DNA of 64,000 bases from Stramonita haemastoma (GCA_030674155.1 CM060335.1:46901233-46965232); one strand, 5' to 3'; positions 1 through 12,670 are shown, counted from the stretch's first letter. Notes: generated from the sequence alone by a model not told the origin. A program made the numbers and translations.

Positions 1-104
1 GAAGCAGAATGTCACACAATTTGCAGGTGTGTTTTAAATATAGACACATGATGCTGTGATTGGTGGCTCTGATCACATGGGAAGTAATCTAATTACAGCC
101 CCTT

Positions 105-1727
105 TACATAATTATTATGTACCCTAGATACGCAGCTGGTAAAACACCTGACTGTCACGAAACAAGACGAAAGTAAGAAGTGCCTCACCATGACCAGGAT
201 ATTCTGGACAGATGGACAGAATACTGCTCCAACCTGTACAACTACATAGCCACAGGAGATCCAGAAGTCCTCACTGTCCACACAAGCACAGATACAGTCA
301 CTTTATCCTATGAGAAGAAGTGGAAACAGCAATCAGATCACTGAAAAAGGGAAGTCAACAGGGGCTGAAAATATTCCAGCTGAGTTGGTTCTAGCTGGAG
401 GGAAAGCCATGATCAATGCTCTACTAAAATTCTGCAACAAGATCTGACAGACAGGAAAATGGCCAATACCATGAACAGTCACTCGTCATCACTTCCCCAA
501 GAAAGGAAATCTACAACAGTGCCAGAATTACCGCACAATCAGCCTCATATGCCACCCAATCAAGGTCATATTCAAGATTATATTGGACAGACTGAAGCCA
601 CAAGAAGAGACCATCATTGCTGAGGAACAAGCAGGTTTCAGAGCAGAGTGCAGCACAACAGAACAGATATTCAACCTCAGAATACTCTGTGAGCAGTACC
701 TTCAACGCTAACAAGACCTCTAACCACACATTTATTTATTAATTTTAAGACAACATTTCACAGAATGTGGCATGCAGCTTTGTGGGCAGCCATCAATTAA
801 TAAAGCATCAAAGCAAACCTGATCAAAGTCATCAAACAGCTGTTCAGCGAAGCCATCAGTGCAGTGTACTACAACAGCAACATTGGAGAGTGTTTTCGAA
901 CAACAGTTGGAGTAAGGCAGGGCAGTCTACACTCACCCTCTCTTTCCAACATCTTCCATGAGAAAATTATGGCTGATACACTGGAACTTCATGACGGATC
1001 ATTCAGCATTGGTGGCAGAACAATCACAAACCTCCGCTTCGCAGATGACATTGACAGACTAGCAGAATTAGCAAAACATACGGCATGGAAATCAGCGCAG
1101 AGAAGACCAAACTGATGATCAATAACGCCAAGGGCATCAGCACTGATATCAGGGTCAATGACCAGAAGCTGGAAACTGTTGAAATTTTCAAGTACTTGGG
1201 AGCCCTTGTATCAAACCAAGGTCCAAGACAAGTAGTATGCAGAATTGCACAGCACTGTCAAAACTGAACACCATCTGAAGAGAAAAAATCTCTCAACTCC
1301 AAGAACAGATTATTGCACTTCCTTCTCATATCCATATTCCTGTATGCCTGTGAATCCTGGAGCCTGACTGCAGATTTGGTGAGAAGAGTACAGGCAATAC
1401 AGATGAGATGCTTCCGGAGACTCATTGGCATCTCCTGCAAAGATCACATAAGCATCAAAGACGTGCAAAACGGAATCCAATAAACCAATTGGCCCCAAAG
1501 AAACCTTCTAACTATCGTAAAGAAGCGTAAACTGAAATGGTGTTGGCATGTCACAAGATAAAAAGGTCTTGCGAAGACATTGCACGAGGAGGAAGAAAAT
1601 GAGCAACATCAGCGTATGGACAGGCCTAGAACTCATTTAAACCCTGAAAAAGGCAAAACAGAGAGGAATGCAGGGAACCTGTTGTCAAGTCTTCGGAGGT
1701 GCCCCCACAGTGGTCTGACTTCAGGAT
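105..1727 (+). pseudogene. RTE-like non-LTR retrotransposon, decayed 3' part
   Basis: This is the reverse transcriptase of a LINE that would copy its RNA at a nicked target. Conserved RT pieces appear in order but in changing frames: AIRSLKKG and AENIPAEL near 330-400, FPKKGNLQQCQNYRTISLIC near 490-550, EEQAGFRAE near 625-655, TTVGVRQG near 900, FADDID near 1040, and ISAEKTKLMINNAKGISTDI near 1085-1150. The C-terminal end follows to about 1690. At least four frameshifts and several stops separate them, so it is dead. The same family occurs on the minus strand at about 20460-23920 and at 48540-49396. The endonuclease part is missing or lies left of the window. Its 3' end runs straight into the AC/TA array at 1728. 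Confidence 0.8.
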
Positions 1728-1864
<137 letters not shown>

Positions 1865-1865
1865 A

Positions 1866-2282
1866 TATGGCGCTCCACCACGAAATGAGTCGCTTAGCAC
1901 ATTACCCATTTTGCGCTAGGAGCCTTTAAAGGCAGGTGGGGGTCAAGTTGTCAATTTTGAGATTTTGATTGATTATTAAACTAGATCTGTTTATTTACCT
2001 TATAATGAAATATCAAGGCATAATTTTATTCCTTTTGCTTTTAAATGTGTTTTGAAAATACCAAAGCACTCATTCTGACAACCTGTTACTAAAATAAACT
2101 TGCCCGTTTCTCATTTTGTCCCATCCTGCAGTCTTATCATTTCAATTTGTAATAATGTTGCACAGAATTGTCCGATTTTTAATCTGTTTTTTGTATTTGA
2201 TAGCCACTTTATTGCACATTAATAACATGTCAATAACTTAAAATTGACCTCAGTGCACTCCATCTCATTATGTGGTGGAGCG

Positions 2283-2284
<2 letters not shown>
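1866..2284. mobile_element. Possible MITE-like element with about 21-bp inverted ends
   Basis: The left edge reads GCGCTCCACCACGAAATGAG. The right edge, read on the other strand, gives ACGCTCCACCACATAATGAG. The roughly 420 bases between are AT-rich, have no credible reading frame and resemble nothing else in the window. Both sides abut dinucleotide arrays, which hide any target duplication. A non-autonomous DNA transposon is one reading; a chance inverted repeat is the alternative. Confidence 0.35.
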
Positions 2285-2349
<65 letters not shown>

Positions 2350-2424
2350 TTTTATATATATATACTATATAGATATATATTATATATATATGTATATATA
2401 TATGTATATGTATATGTATATACA
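2285..2424. repeat. Compound microsatellite (AC)n then TA-rich
   Basis: About 30 AC units are followed by irregular TATATG/TATA sequence to about 2424. No gene is present. The 250 bases after it are unique sequence leading to gene A exon a. Confidence 0.95.
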
Positions 2425-2675
2425 CATGAGAAAAGGAACAAAAATAAGGCAGATGCTGTCATGGTCATATTGAAACTTACACCCTCGGTGGGAGGTGTCA
2501 TGTTTGGTTTTCTGCTCCCCTGTCTCTTCTGGGGCGGATTTTTGTTAAAATGGTGTTGAACCGACCCCAAACTCAGTAAAAGTGGACTAGCAATACGCAA
2601 GTAAAATCTTAGAAGGCAAATGTCTTGTCTCCTGGGCTTTTGATACTGTGCTCCTGAAAACTGTTTCTGTTTCAG

Positions 2676-2708
2676 TGCCTGGAGAAGGAGCACTGTCATC
2701 TGCTTCAG
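2676..2708 (+). CDS. Gene A, exon a (extracellular juxtamembrane segment, 11 codons)
   Basis: A 33-base exon is bounded by a strong acceptor (a pyrimidine run ending TTTCTGTTTCAG) and the donor GTAATG. Read in phase 1 it gives VPGEGALSSAS plus the first base of the next codon. Joined to the exon at 13105 that codon becomes GGA (Gly), directly before the transmembrane segment. The evidence is the exact phase match and good splice sites. The weakness is that the exon is tiny and 10.4 kb from the next one. It would be the last extracellular piece of a type I membrane protein whose main ectodomain lies left of the window. Confidence 0.55.
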
Positions 2709-2711
2709 GTA

Positions 2712-2908
2712 ATGAAGCATTTGCAGTTGACCTTAGTTTTCTGTTTCTTTTCCCTCTCTACCTCTCTTGTTTCCTTCTCCAATTTTCTTCTCCTTTCCAT
2801 TCTTGTTCTTGTTCTTGATCTTGATCTTGATCTTGATCTCTTCTTCTTCTTCTTCTATCTTCTTCTTCTTCTTCTTCTTCTTTCTTCTTCTTCTTCTTCT
2901 TCTTCGCA
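2712..2908. repeat. Polypyrimidine low-complexity tract (TTGATC, TTC)
   Basis: Five or so TTGATC units are followed by long TTC runs. Reading frames through it encode only Leu/Ser/Phe or Lys/Arg/Glu runs and are not genes. Confidence 0.9.
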
Positions 2909-3406
2909 TACTCGTCTGGTCCTCAGAAAGAAAAAAAAATCTAAGCACATTACCCCCCCTCTTGCAATCTCTCCAATGGCTGCCCCTACCACAGAGGTAA
3001 ACTACAAGATCAGTACCCTCTGTTACAAATGTCTCCACAATACTGTACCCTCCTACCTCTGTGAATGTCCTCACTTGTACACACCTTCTCGCTCCCTCTG
3101 CTCAGCCGCAGATACTTTGTCCTTAAGAATATCTAGATTCAGCCTATCTACCGTTGGCCACCGCTCTTTCTCTTTTTCTGGTCCATAGATCTGGAATGAC
3201 CTCCCTCTCTCTCTACGGCTAAAGCCTACTTATGACACTTTTAAATCTAGCCTCATGACACACTTACTTCAAACCTAAGATTTTCTCCTTCTGTTTCCAT
3301 CTCTTGTCTGTCCCCGCCTTCGACATCTACCAGCCAAAGTGTATAGCCTTTGTGGGTGTGTGTGTGTGTGGGCGCACCACGCGCGCGCGGGCGCGCGCGC
3401 GCGCGC

Positions 3407-3462
<56 letters not shown>

Positions 3463-3604
3463 CGTGTGTGTGCGCTTGCGTGTGTGAGTACGTTCGAATT
3501 TGCTAGGACCATAGATTGTTATTGATTGCTTGTGTAATGTATAGGTCGAATGCAATCGCTTTGATTTGTTTTTACAAGATATAGCGCTATATAAGTTCCA
3601 TGTA

Positions 3605-3605
<1 letters not shown>
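2909..3605 (+). pseudogene. L2/CR1-like LINE, 5'-truncated RT C-terminus and 3' UTR
   Basis: This is the extreme C-terminus of a CR1/L2-type LINE polymerase. Recognisable pieces are LVLRKKKKSKHITPP, VNYKISTLCYKCLHN, TPSRSLCSAADTLSLRI and WNDLPLSLR, ending near 3278. A TAG interrupts it before the WNDLP block. The 3' UTR contains a TG/CG microsatellite (3355-3478). It ends in a conserved tail around AGATATAGCGCTATATAAG, followed by TTA repeats. A second copy with the same tail lies on the minus strand at 39735-40738, which confirms the family. Confidence 0.8.
3355..3478. repeat. (TG)n/(CG)n array inside the L2-like 3' UTR
   Basis: TG units flank a GCGCGC core of about 30 bases, which could form Z-DNA. 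The copy at 39.9 kb has AC/GC sequence at the same place in its 3' UTR, so the array is part of the element. Confidence 0.9.
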
Positions 3606-3658
<53 letters not shown>

Positions 3659-3663
3659 TTTTT

Positions 3664-3695
<32 letters not shown>

Positions 3696-3717
3696 CATTA
3701 TATTATTATTATTATTA

Positions 3718-3762
<45 letters not shown>

Positions 3763-3766
3763 GTCA

Positions 3767-3833
<67 letters not shown>

Positions 3834-3935
3834 CACATCATCATCATTATCTCATCATCATCATCATCATCTCATTATTATTATTATTATTATTTTATTA
3901 TTATATTATTATTAATATCATCATTATTATTACAC
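3605..3935. repeat. (TTA)n with TTG and ATC variants, about 330 bp
   Basis: A long trinucleotide array follows directly on the L2-like tail, so the retrotransposon's terminal repeat probably seeded it. All frames are open because the unit is 3 bases (poly-Leu, Ile or Tyr); none is coding. Confidence 0.95.
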
Positions 3936-3983
3936 ATCTTCACATTCTTCTTCTCCTTGCAGTGTTCTTATTTTTTTCATGTT

Positions 3984-3986
3984 TGT

Positions 3987-4057
<71 letters not shown>

Positions 4058-4440
4058 TGTGTTTGTGTGTGTGTGTGCGCGCGCGTGTGTGAAAATCGAA
4101 GTCAAAATCAAAGCAGTGTCAGTCAAATTTTTATGTCAAGATTGTACATGGAATTAGCATTTTATTGCTTTTTTTCATCAAGCCATTTACCTAGGAAGAA
4201 AACTCATTTCATCACAATATTCAATTTCCAACATGATATTGATAATGGCAACATTTAAAAATGATATATGTCTATGATAAAAAAAAAAAAAAGCAAAGAA
4301 AATTGCACTAAGCCGTGCACACACACACGCACGCACGTGCGCGCGCCTGCGCCTGCGCACACGCTCGCTGGCGCTTGTACGTGCGAGCCCACGCAAGCAC
4401 GCATCTACACACACAGGCACATACGCACACGCATGCACAC
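3984..4440. repeat. (TG)n array and a mixed CA/CG tract
   Basis: TG repeats run 3984-4090 with a GCGCGCG end. Unique AT-rich sequence lies between. A CA/GC-rich tract at 4318-4440 has alternating purine-pyrimidine sequence. No gene is seen. Confidence 0.85.
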
Positions 4441-5220
4441 ATTTGTTTTTAAAAAAATTAAAGTAAAAAAAAATCTTAAGCTGTCTAACAAACAAATTAT
4501 ATCAGGTCACATTATCACCCATTCTTTCGAGTTCATACTTTACGTGTTTGTTTGTTTTTAAAAAGAGAGAGAAAAAAACAGAACGACACAAAACCGAAAC
4601 AACTAACAAACTAAAAACAAAACAAAAAGCACAAACAAAAAACCAAGAACAAAACCCCAAAAGCTACTTGGCATTCATTGCTGTTAGCATTGAAAATGGT
4701 CAGTATTGACATTCCTCCTTGTACGTATACTCATATGGGCTTATACTCTTAAAGTAGTAATACATATATACAATAACAATCAAACAAAAATTATCAGATA
4801 AATTAATCAATAATAATGACAACTGTAATGATTAATGATACAATATAATGATAATCACCCTACACCACTAAGAGCAATAACACATTGATAACAAAAACAT
4901 CGATGGAAAGGACGGTGGGGGGGGGGTATCAAGGAGGAAGAGGAAAACACAAGTAGCAAACAGAAAATTAATTTAGAAATGTTCATACAATCAAATAGAA
5001 ATCCCAACACAGTATCAAATAACAAAATGCTCATACCTAGCTAGACTAAAAACCAAAACAATATCAGTATGATAGTGCTGTTGATCCTATCATTATTAAC
5101 AATTAAATTTAAAAAATGTTCATGATAAAACCTATTGAACTGGACAAGAGAAAACACATGAAAAAGTCACAATATCAAACCATCAAGTCCACCATTTGAT
5201 TTTTTCCTTTTTCGTTGTTT
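4441..5220. other. AT-rich intronic or intergenic stretch
   Basis: A-rich sequence with many AACAAA words and a short G run near 4918. I see no reading frame, splice-bounded exon or recognisable repeat. Confidence 0.6.
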
Positions 5221-7060
5221 TCAAATTTCCAGATTGTACACGTGCTTATATAAATCACTTAGACCCTTTCTTGAACATTTAAGATAACTAAATAAAAATG
5301 CCTCTCCACCACCCCCTTTTCCACATACAGACATGGCATGCAAAGTGTAATATTTCCAGTCACAGGGAACCACATCTGACAGATAATCAGGGAATACAAA
5401 AAGTGCTGATGCATTTAATCTAAGCATGGCTGATTGGATTTATGAGTAAATTCTTAGACACTTGTGCATAGCGGATTAAATGATTTTTCAACTGAGTCTT
5501 TAACTGATTTTTATTTTTGATATATTATTTAACGTTTTGGGGAGCTTGTTCCATAAATCTCTACCTGAATAAAAGAAGCTTGTTTTATAAAGATTATTTC
5601 TGGGTCTAGGAAATGTTAGTAGATGATTATGCCTGTGCTCATTAATTTTGAATCTATTGGTGGTCTTGGGAGGTGTATTTCCATTAACAACTTTCTGTAT
5701 AGATAGAGCTTTATAAGAAAGAAGTCTGTTTTGGAATATAAGAATATTTGTTTGCTTATAATCGTTGATGGTTAGGGAGCCTGATTTTAATAGGACAAGT
5801 TTTAGTGCCCTTTTATATAATCGACGAATAAATTAAACATTTGTTTTACTGCAGCTGTCCCAAAGAGATAAAGCATACTCAAATATAGGCAAAATGTGGC
5901 CAAAAAAAGAGTTTGGTTAATGGTTATCTAGAAAATGTTTGGGTTTTTTGATAACTGAAGTAGCTTGTTAGCAAGACGCTTTCCTAGTGCCATCACGTGG
6001 TCAGTCTAAGTAAGATTTTTTGTCAATGATTACATCCATAATTTTGTGTGAGTCAACTTCTTCAGTAACTCTTCTATCTATCAAAAGAGGTCGGAATTTA
6101 TTGTTTTCTTTTTTGTTTCTGTTGTCTTGCTAGTACATACACACACTTAGTTTTTGTGCATCTAAGGACATATGGTTTAATGGAGTCCAAGCAATCAAAA
6201 TGTTGATACTGTTTTGAAGTCTGAGTGTTAGGTTGTGGGGATCAGAATCACTACAATAGAGGGATGTGTTGTCAGCAAATAGTTCACAGCTACATTCTAG
6301 AAATGAGGGTAAGTCATTTACATAGATTGAAAACAAAATGGGACCCAATTTTGATCCTTGTTGTACTCCATGTTTAAAAGATACTAGTTCTGATGTTTGA
6401 TTATTTGTAGTTACCAGCTGTTGCCTTTCTAACAAAAAAACTGTTTAAAAGTTTGAACATTTCTGGCGTTAGTTTATACAAGTGAAGTATTCGCAATGGC
6501 AAGGAGAGATTAATTACATCAAATAGTTTTTCAAAGTCAACAAAACTAAAACCTATGTATTAATTTTCATTTATGTTTTATAGGAGACTGTCCGTAAGTT
6601 GAATAAGAGCTGGGTGACAAGAATAGTTTTTTGTGAAAGCCTGACTGATCTTCATTTATTAGATTGTTATTTTCAAAGTAGGAATATACAGAGTTTTGGA
6701 TACGTTTTTCGAAGGGCTTAGGTAAAACAGTATACATTGATCTGCCTGAAATTGGTCTGCCTGTAATTTGAAGGACAAGAAAAATCACCTGATTTGTGGA
6801 CTGTTATGACTTTCGCCCTTTTTAATATGAGAGGAAATTTGTTTTTCTCTACACACACATTTTATAGATCAGTCAGTCTTTCAACAATAATTGGAACAGA
6901 GAGTTTCATTATTTTTCCATCTAGATTGTCTACATCACGTGTTCTGTAATCTGGAGAGATAGGCTTTCCTACACGTCTGTAATTGTCATTGGCAGTTATT
7001 CAAATGAGAATATAATTTCTTTGATTCGATATAACTACTGTTCTAAGTAATAAAGATAAT
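5221..7060 (-). pseudogene. Jockey/CR1-like non-LTR retrotransposon, RT part, decayed
   Basis: Read on the minus strand the RT blocks come in order. The finger region is near 6950-6800 (DGKIMKLSVPII). QSGFHKK is near 6650 and GVQQGSKLGPILFSIYVNDL near 6370-6310. The catalytic box survives as LFADNTSLY near 6290-6265, where FADD has become FADN. The thumb and 3' part continue to about 5230 with LWNKLPKTLNNI-like sequence near 5560. Stops and frameshifts are frequent. The finger and DGKI blocks closely resemble the element at 37118-41043, so both belong to one clade. No endonuclease is recognisable. Confidence 0.75.
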
Positions 7061-7130
7061 TTCACTTTGAACCGTTGTTTTTTTTTTTAGATAGTCTCTT
7101 AAGTGTATTTGTGTGCTGCTGCTGCTGCGA

Positions 7131-7142
7131 ATGTGTGTGTGT

Positions 7143-7173
<31 letters not shown>

Positions 7174-7425
7174 GATATGTATGTACGTATGTGTTCGTGC
7201 ACCTGCATGAGTACCTTCGTGTCTGCGTACGTACCTGCCCGTGTGTGAGTGCGTGTGTGGTGTGGGGGGGGGGGGGGGGTGGGGGGGGGGGGGGGGGGGG
7301 GGGGGAGTGTTTGTGGTGTGTGGTTGGTGTGTTGGTGTCCTGTGTGTTGGTATGTATGGTGTAGTATGTTGATGTATGTATGTATGTATGTATGTATGTA
7401 TGTATGTATGTATGTATGTATGTAG
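7131..7425. repeat. (TG)n, long G runs and (ATGT)n
   Basis: TG repeats (7131-7158) lead to a G run. A second G-rich block at 7265-7307 is almost pure G and could form G-quadruplexes. An ATGT array runs at about 7370-7425. Confidence 0.95.
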
Positions 7426-7429
7426 TAGT

Positions 7430-7827
7430 TCTTCAATTTTACGTCCTTCCACATAAAGTGATACTGGACGGGGTAGGGGGAGGGAATTTAAAAAATAGAA
7501 ATAAAACAAAAATAATAAAAATAAAAATAAATAGATAAATAAAAAAAAAGATGATGATGATGATGATTATAATAAATAAATAAAATAAAATAAAAATAAG
7601 ATAAATAGATAGATAAAATAAATAATGAAATTAATATATTTTAAAAGAAAACAATAAAACAAAAACCCAAACCCCCTTAACATAAAATCTAATGATAATA
7701 ATAACAGTTGAAATATTGGTAAAAAGAAGAAGGAAAGAGAGAGACAAAGACAGAGAATAGTTGGGGGATGGAATGACTAAAGATAAATAACGATTCAAGA
7801 AAAATATGCACCAAAAAAAAATGTTAG

Positions 7828-7880
<53 letters not shown>

Positions 7881-8049
7881 TTGCGCGCGCTTGCGCGCGC
7901 GCGCGGTGTGTGTGTGTGTGTGTGTGTGTGTGTTGGTGCAGGTATGTAGTTGTGACTGACGATATCCTCATTACATTAAGTGGAACTGTATGCTAAACAC
8001 TAAATTAACAGGAGAGAATAAAATTCATAACAGAACAGCATTGATATAA
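7430..8049. other. A-rich stretch with one (TG)n/(GC)n array
   Basis: AAATA/ATAAAA-rich sequence without a gene. A TG array with a GCGTGC/GCGCGC centre lies at 7830-7935. The final 100 bases are probably the 3' UTR of the LINE fragment that follows on the minus strand. Confidence 0.7.
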
Positions 8050-9230
8050 CTACAACAAATGCCCTATAGGACTTAACAATAAACCTTTAGCAATAGCAAA
8101 CACGAACTTAATATTCTCCAAAACGTGTTCAAGGGAAGTTTCATGAAAACTGGGTAAATAAGGTTTTAAAGTCTTGCATTCAAATACAATATGGGTATTT
8201 GAAATATGGTTGGTACCACATAAGCATTTAACATCCTTGCTAAATTTTGTGATAAAAGCATTTAATCGGATTCTAGAAAATAATGCCTCAAGCTGTATTT
8301 CTTTGATCACACTTCTATAAGTCTTTAACTGATGTATGCTTTCACAAACACTTTTTTTCTGGTTAGAACCCATTTTACAATCTGTTCTTTGCTGTATTAT
8401 TTCAGTGAATATATTTGAGGATGCTTGTTTTAACATGTGGTATCCTTCTTGGATAGACAAAGGAATACGTAGCTCAATGTTTTCACTTTTATTACTTGCA
8501 CCTCTTTTTGCAGCCCAATCAACCCATTCATTTGAGTACAATCCTATGTGTGAAGGTACCCAAAGAAAGGTGACAAATATACCTCTTAAACTTAAAAGGT
8601 GTACAATGTGTTTTACATCTAATATAAAATTCGAATGATTCTTGAAATCTGCAGATTTTATAGCATATAAAACTGATTTAGAATCGACACAAAGTAAAAT
8701 GTGGTGAAAACAATATGGATGATATAGTATGTATGTTAAAGCCATTATAATTGCAACCAGTTCGGCTGTAAATATTGACCGATTTACACCAATATAAGAT
8801 GATTTTTCTACTTTGAGTGCTGGTATAACAAAAGCTGAACCAGCTTGATGGTTCTCTAAAAGTGATCCATCAGTGTACACTTTAAGATAACTGCAGTAGT
8901 TGTTATGAATATGAGATCTAACAGTAGCTGCCAAAACATTTGGATTCTCGGCCTTCTATTAATTTCAGATTGCTCGTAAAGGTCAGCAACGTAAGTACAA
9001 ATAGTTTTCAAAGAGCGTATTTGCTGTACTCGTTTTGCAAAAACTATATCAGATTTAATTTTTACGTCTTCTGACGCAAAGTTTTTGGGAGTTGAACTTC
9101 TCAGTATATGCGCATCAAGGTGTTCCGGATCACTAAGGCACATCGCTTGTAAATATGTGTACATTAGCATGATTTTGAAAGTGTTACACCTCACGCCCCA
9201 TATGGTTACATCTATACTTGGAGGTTACCA
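8050..9230 (-). pseudogene. I-like LINE: thumb, RNase H and C-terminal domains
   Basis: This is the 3' part of a LINE polyprotein of the RNase H-bearing I group. An open frame of 294 codons (8934-8050) starts just before RNase H. The four acidic positions are visible: YTDGS at residue 21, FTAELVAI near 56, CVDSKSV near 82 and EWVDWAA near 137, with WVPSHIGL before the last. A C-terminal Cys/His cluster (CLCGTNHISNTHIVFEC) follows. Upstream, 9194-8940 carries the polymerase thumb in another frame. The open RNase H frame may be recent or chance preservation. Related AT-rich copies lie at 27170-32760, 46600-46840 and 47217-47845. Confidence 0.8.
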
Positions 9231-9638
9231 ATAATATTGTTGGCTGTGCTCATGCTGCCTGCTCTTATGATTTATTATGATGTTTATTTTTGTGTAGTGT
9301 TGCGCCCAGTTGCTCATTCTGATTCCATGTATAACGCTCCTATTCAGGCCATTCTATCAAAGTTCTTACATTCAAAAGTCTAGAGGAAGTTATCAATGTT
9401 CGGCTGCTGTATGGTCACCAGACAGAATGGGCCCCGCATGTTTCACATGCATTTAGTGCTGGTGTCTGGTCTGATCTAGTACTACACATGACACGTTTTA
9501 CTGCAGACAACCCTCATGGTTTAGTCGAGAAGGCAGACTGGGTTAGACTCTGCCCACCACTTTGTTGATGACGGGGGGTATCTATAAACAATATGATTGG
9601 GGTGGATTAAAACGCACATTATAGCACGAGATATATCT

Positions 9639-9669
<31 letters not shown>

Positions 9670-9879
9670 GAAAAAAAGAAAAAAAAAAGAAAAAAAGGTT
9701 CTGTCAAAAAGTAATTCATTCATATTTTTTCACTCGTTTTATGTCTTGGTTGGTGCACTTGACTATCCTAAATGGTTTTAACAACAAAAAAGTAGTTTGG
9801 TGGGAGTGGGAGAGGATAAGTTTTCATGGTGTTTGAAAAAAGTAAGTATCTGTGTGGCTGAGCTAAACCGATATTTTCA
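9231..9879. other. Unique intron sequence of gene A, with an A-rich run
   Basis: No repeat or coding signal is seen apart from an A/AAAG run at 9640-9698. It lies within the long intron between gene A exons a and b. Confidence 0.6.
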
Positions 9880-10120
9880 CAGCTGCCTTGGCGCAGTGGT
9901 TAGCCCATTGGGTTACGGACTGGAAGGTCGCGGGTTCGAATCCCATAAGAGTCATAGGAATTTTTCGGACTCCAGCCGGCTCCAACCCAGAGTGAGTGTG
10001 CTTTGCGCTCATTGGGAAGACTGGGACCACACAGTCGAGCTTTATTTACTTTAAGGATGTGAGTTTGAGTGTTGCTCAAATGACTTGATCAATTCTGCAG
10101 GTGTCTATCTCTCGGCGTGT
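9880..10120 (+). mobile_element. tRNA-derived SINE, family B, copy 1
   Basis: The head has RNA polymerase III promoter-like boxes: TTGGCGCAGTGGTTAG (A box) and GGTTCGAATCCC (B box). The body contains AACCCAGAGTGAGTGTG and GACTGGGACCACACAGTC. Related copies occur at 53508-53745 and 63068-63268. The 3' end (CTGCAGGTGTCTATCTCTC) runs into a TC array. SINEs are copied by LINE enzymes; no protein is encoded. Confidence 0.8.
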
Positions 10121-10125
10121 TTGAC

Positions 10126-10126
<1 letters not shown>

Positions 10127-10217
<91 letters not shown>

Positions 10218-10276
10218 GTCTCTCTGTCTCTGTCTCTGTCTCTGTCTTCCCGTCTGTCTGTCTGTCTGTCTCTTCT

Positions 10277-10344
<68 letters not shown>

Positions 10345-10346
10345 CT
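10127..10346. repeat. (TC)n array with TCTG interruptions
   Basis: About 220 bases of TC and TCTG units follow the SINE tail directly. The Ser/Leu reading frames are artefacts. Confidence 0.95.
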
Positions 10347-10611
10347 CGCTTTCTCTCTCTATTTCTTTTGTTTTGGTTTTTGTTTGTTTGATTGGATTTT
10401 GTTTTGGGGGTTGATTTTTTTGGAGGGAGGGGGGGGGGGTGTTATTCCCTAACCAGAGCAATGGCCAGATGAAAAAAAAAATGTGCATGTATACTCTGTT
10501 ACACATGGTAAATAAAGATCATTCATTCATTCATTCATTCATTCATTCATTCATTCATTCATTCATTCATTCATTCATTCCATTCATTCATTCATTCATT
10601 ATCATCATCAT
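10347..10611. repeat. GT/G-rich segment followed by (ATTC)n
   Basis: A short G run lies at 10427-10438. About 20 ATTC units then follow (10521-10600), with one C insertion. No gene is seen. Confidence 0.85.
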
Positions 10612-11150
<539 letters not shown>

Positions 11151-11154
11151 TCAG

Positions 11155-12670
11155 ATCTTTACTATGTATGCTACCATTCAGAACTATACGACTAAAAGAG
11201 GAAAATTGTATAATGCCTTCGTAGATTTTAAAAAGGCTTTCGACACAGTTGAAAATACTAGGTTATTACGTTATCTCAAATACCAAAGTGTAAAGGTTTT
11301 TTTTGTGTGTGTGTGCATTACTGAGAGTTATGTATAAATCATAATCAGCATGTATACGAGCAAATTCTAAATTAACTAATATGTTTCAAACCCCTATGGA
11401 TGTAAGACAGGGATGTGCTATGAGCCCCACAATCTTCTCTTTGTTTATTAATTAGCAAACATTATGAATGAAAAGGTAAGCATGGTGCTCAAATGTTTTC
11501 AAACATTTTTTAATTGTTTATCTTGTTATTTGCTGTTGATGTGGCATCCTTGTCAACTACAACCACTGGCATACAGAACCAAGTTGTGTTCTAAGCCCCA
11601 CGTTGTTTTCTATGTTTATTAATCAGTAAGCAGATGTTATGACTGAAAAAAGGTAAGCACAGGGCTCAAATATTTCTAGATATTTTTTAGTTGTTTATCT
11701 TGTTATTTGCTGATATGATGATGTGGCATTAATGTGAACTACACCCACTGGTTTACAAAATCAATTAAGAGTCTTAGAAACTTGTTGTGGTAGTATGAGA
11801 CCAAGTGTAAATAAAGACAAAACTAAGATTATGACATTTAGGAAAGGGGGATACTAGCAAAACATGGAAAATGGTTCAGTGACAATAGAAGATTAGAAGT
11901 AGTTAACAATTATTGCTATTTGGGATTTGATTTTACATCTATGATTAGCACAAAGAGAGAACAACTGAATAAAAAGACAATTGAATAAAAAGTTTTGTTC
12001 ATTCAATTGTACTGTTTCTCTATGCGCTAATCATAGATGTAAAATGAAATCCCAAATAATAATAATCATTTGTTAATGGAGGGAAGCTTTATCATGTGTT
12101 GTTAAAATAAGATTTTTAAAGAGGCAAACAATGCTTGGTCTCTAAAATCAGGGAAATGCTATGTCTAACTGGATATAATATCCTTTGGCTAAACCAAAGA
12201 GTAGGAGACATAAAAATGTTCTTGCATACCTTGAAACAGAGACTTATAGATTGGCTTGCCCAGGTATAGACTGGTACCATTAGAGATCGTAGTAGATATG
12301 ATGGTTATATAAACTTTATGGATGTTTTCGAAAGAAAATATAGGTGCATCAAGTAAATGTATACATATTGTTTTGATATTGCAGTCACACTGGTGCAATT
12401 TAATACTCTACCACTGAACAATTATATACATCATTATGATAGTTCAAACGAAGTTAAGCAATGCCCCGTTTGTAAAGACCTAATAGAGATTGAAGAACAC
12501 GTTTTATTCAATTGTACGGTCTATAAAAAATTGAGAAATACGTTTCTTAAAGATTCCAAAAGGCCTCCTTTGCGCGTGCTACTCAAAGCTACAATACCCA
12601 CTGATAGACACGATTTATCACAATTTATTTTTCATGCAATCAACAGAAGAAATAAGATGGCTTTGTAGAA
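11155..12670 (+). pseudogene. Non-LTR RT relic with C-terminal zinc-ribbon-like end
   Basis: Conserved pieces are AFVDFKKAFDTVENTRLLRY near 11215-11270, DVRQGCAMSPTIFSLFIN near 11400-11450, VVNNYCYLGFDFTS near 11900-11940, and a last open segment 12437-12668. That segment has CPVCKDLIEIEEHVLFNC, a typical Cys/His finish of some LINE polymerases. A direct duplication (about 11400-11581 and 11582-11765) and an inverted repeat (11920-11953 and 12028-12060) show later rearrangement. It is truncated at the left by the polypyrimidine tract, and the clade is uncertain. Confidence 0.7.

Noticed and set aside
9880..10120. Genuine tRNA genes (here and at 22880, 37349, 54256 and 63385)
   Set aside because: Only A- and B-box-like sequence of a tRNA head is present. 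No complete cloverleaf with an acceptor stem is seen, and the units are repeated with SINE bodies.
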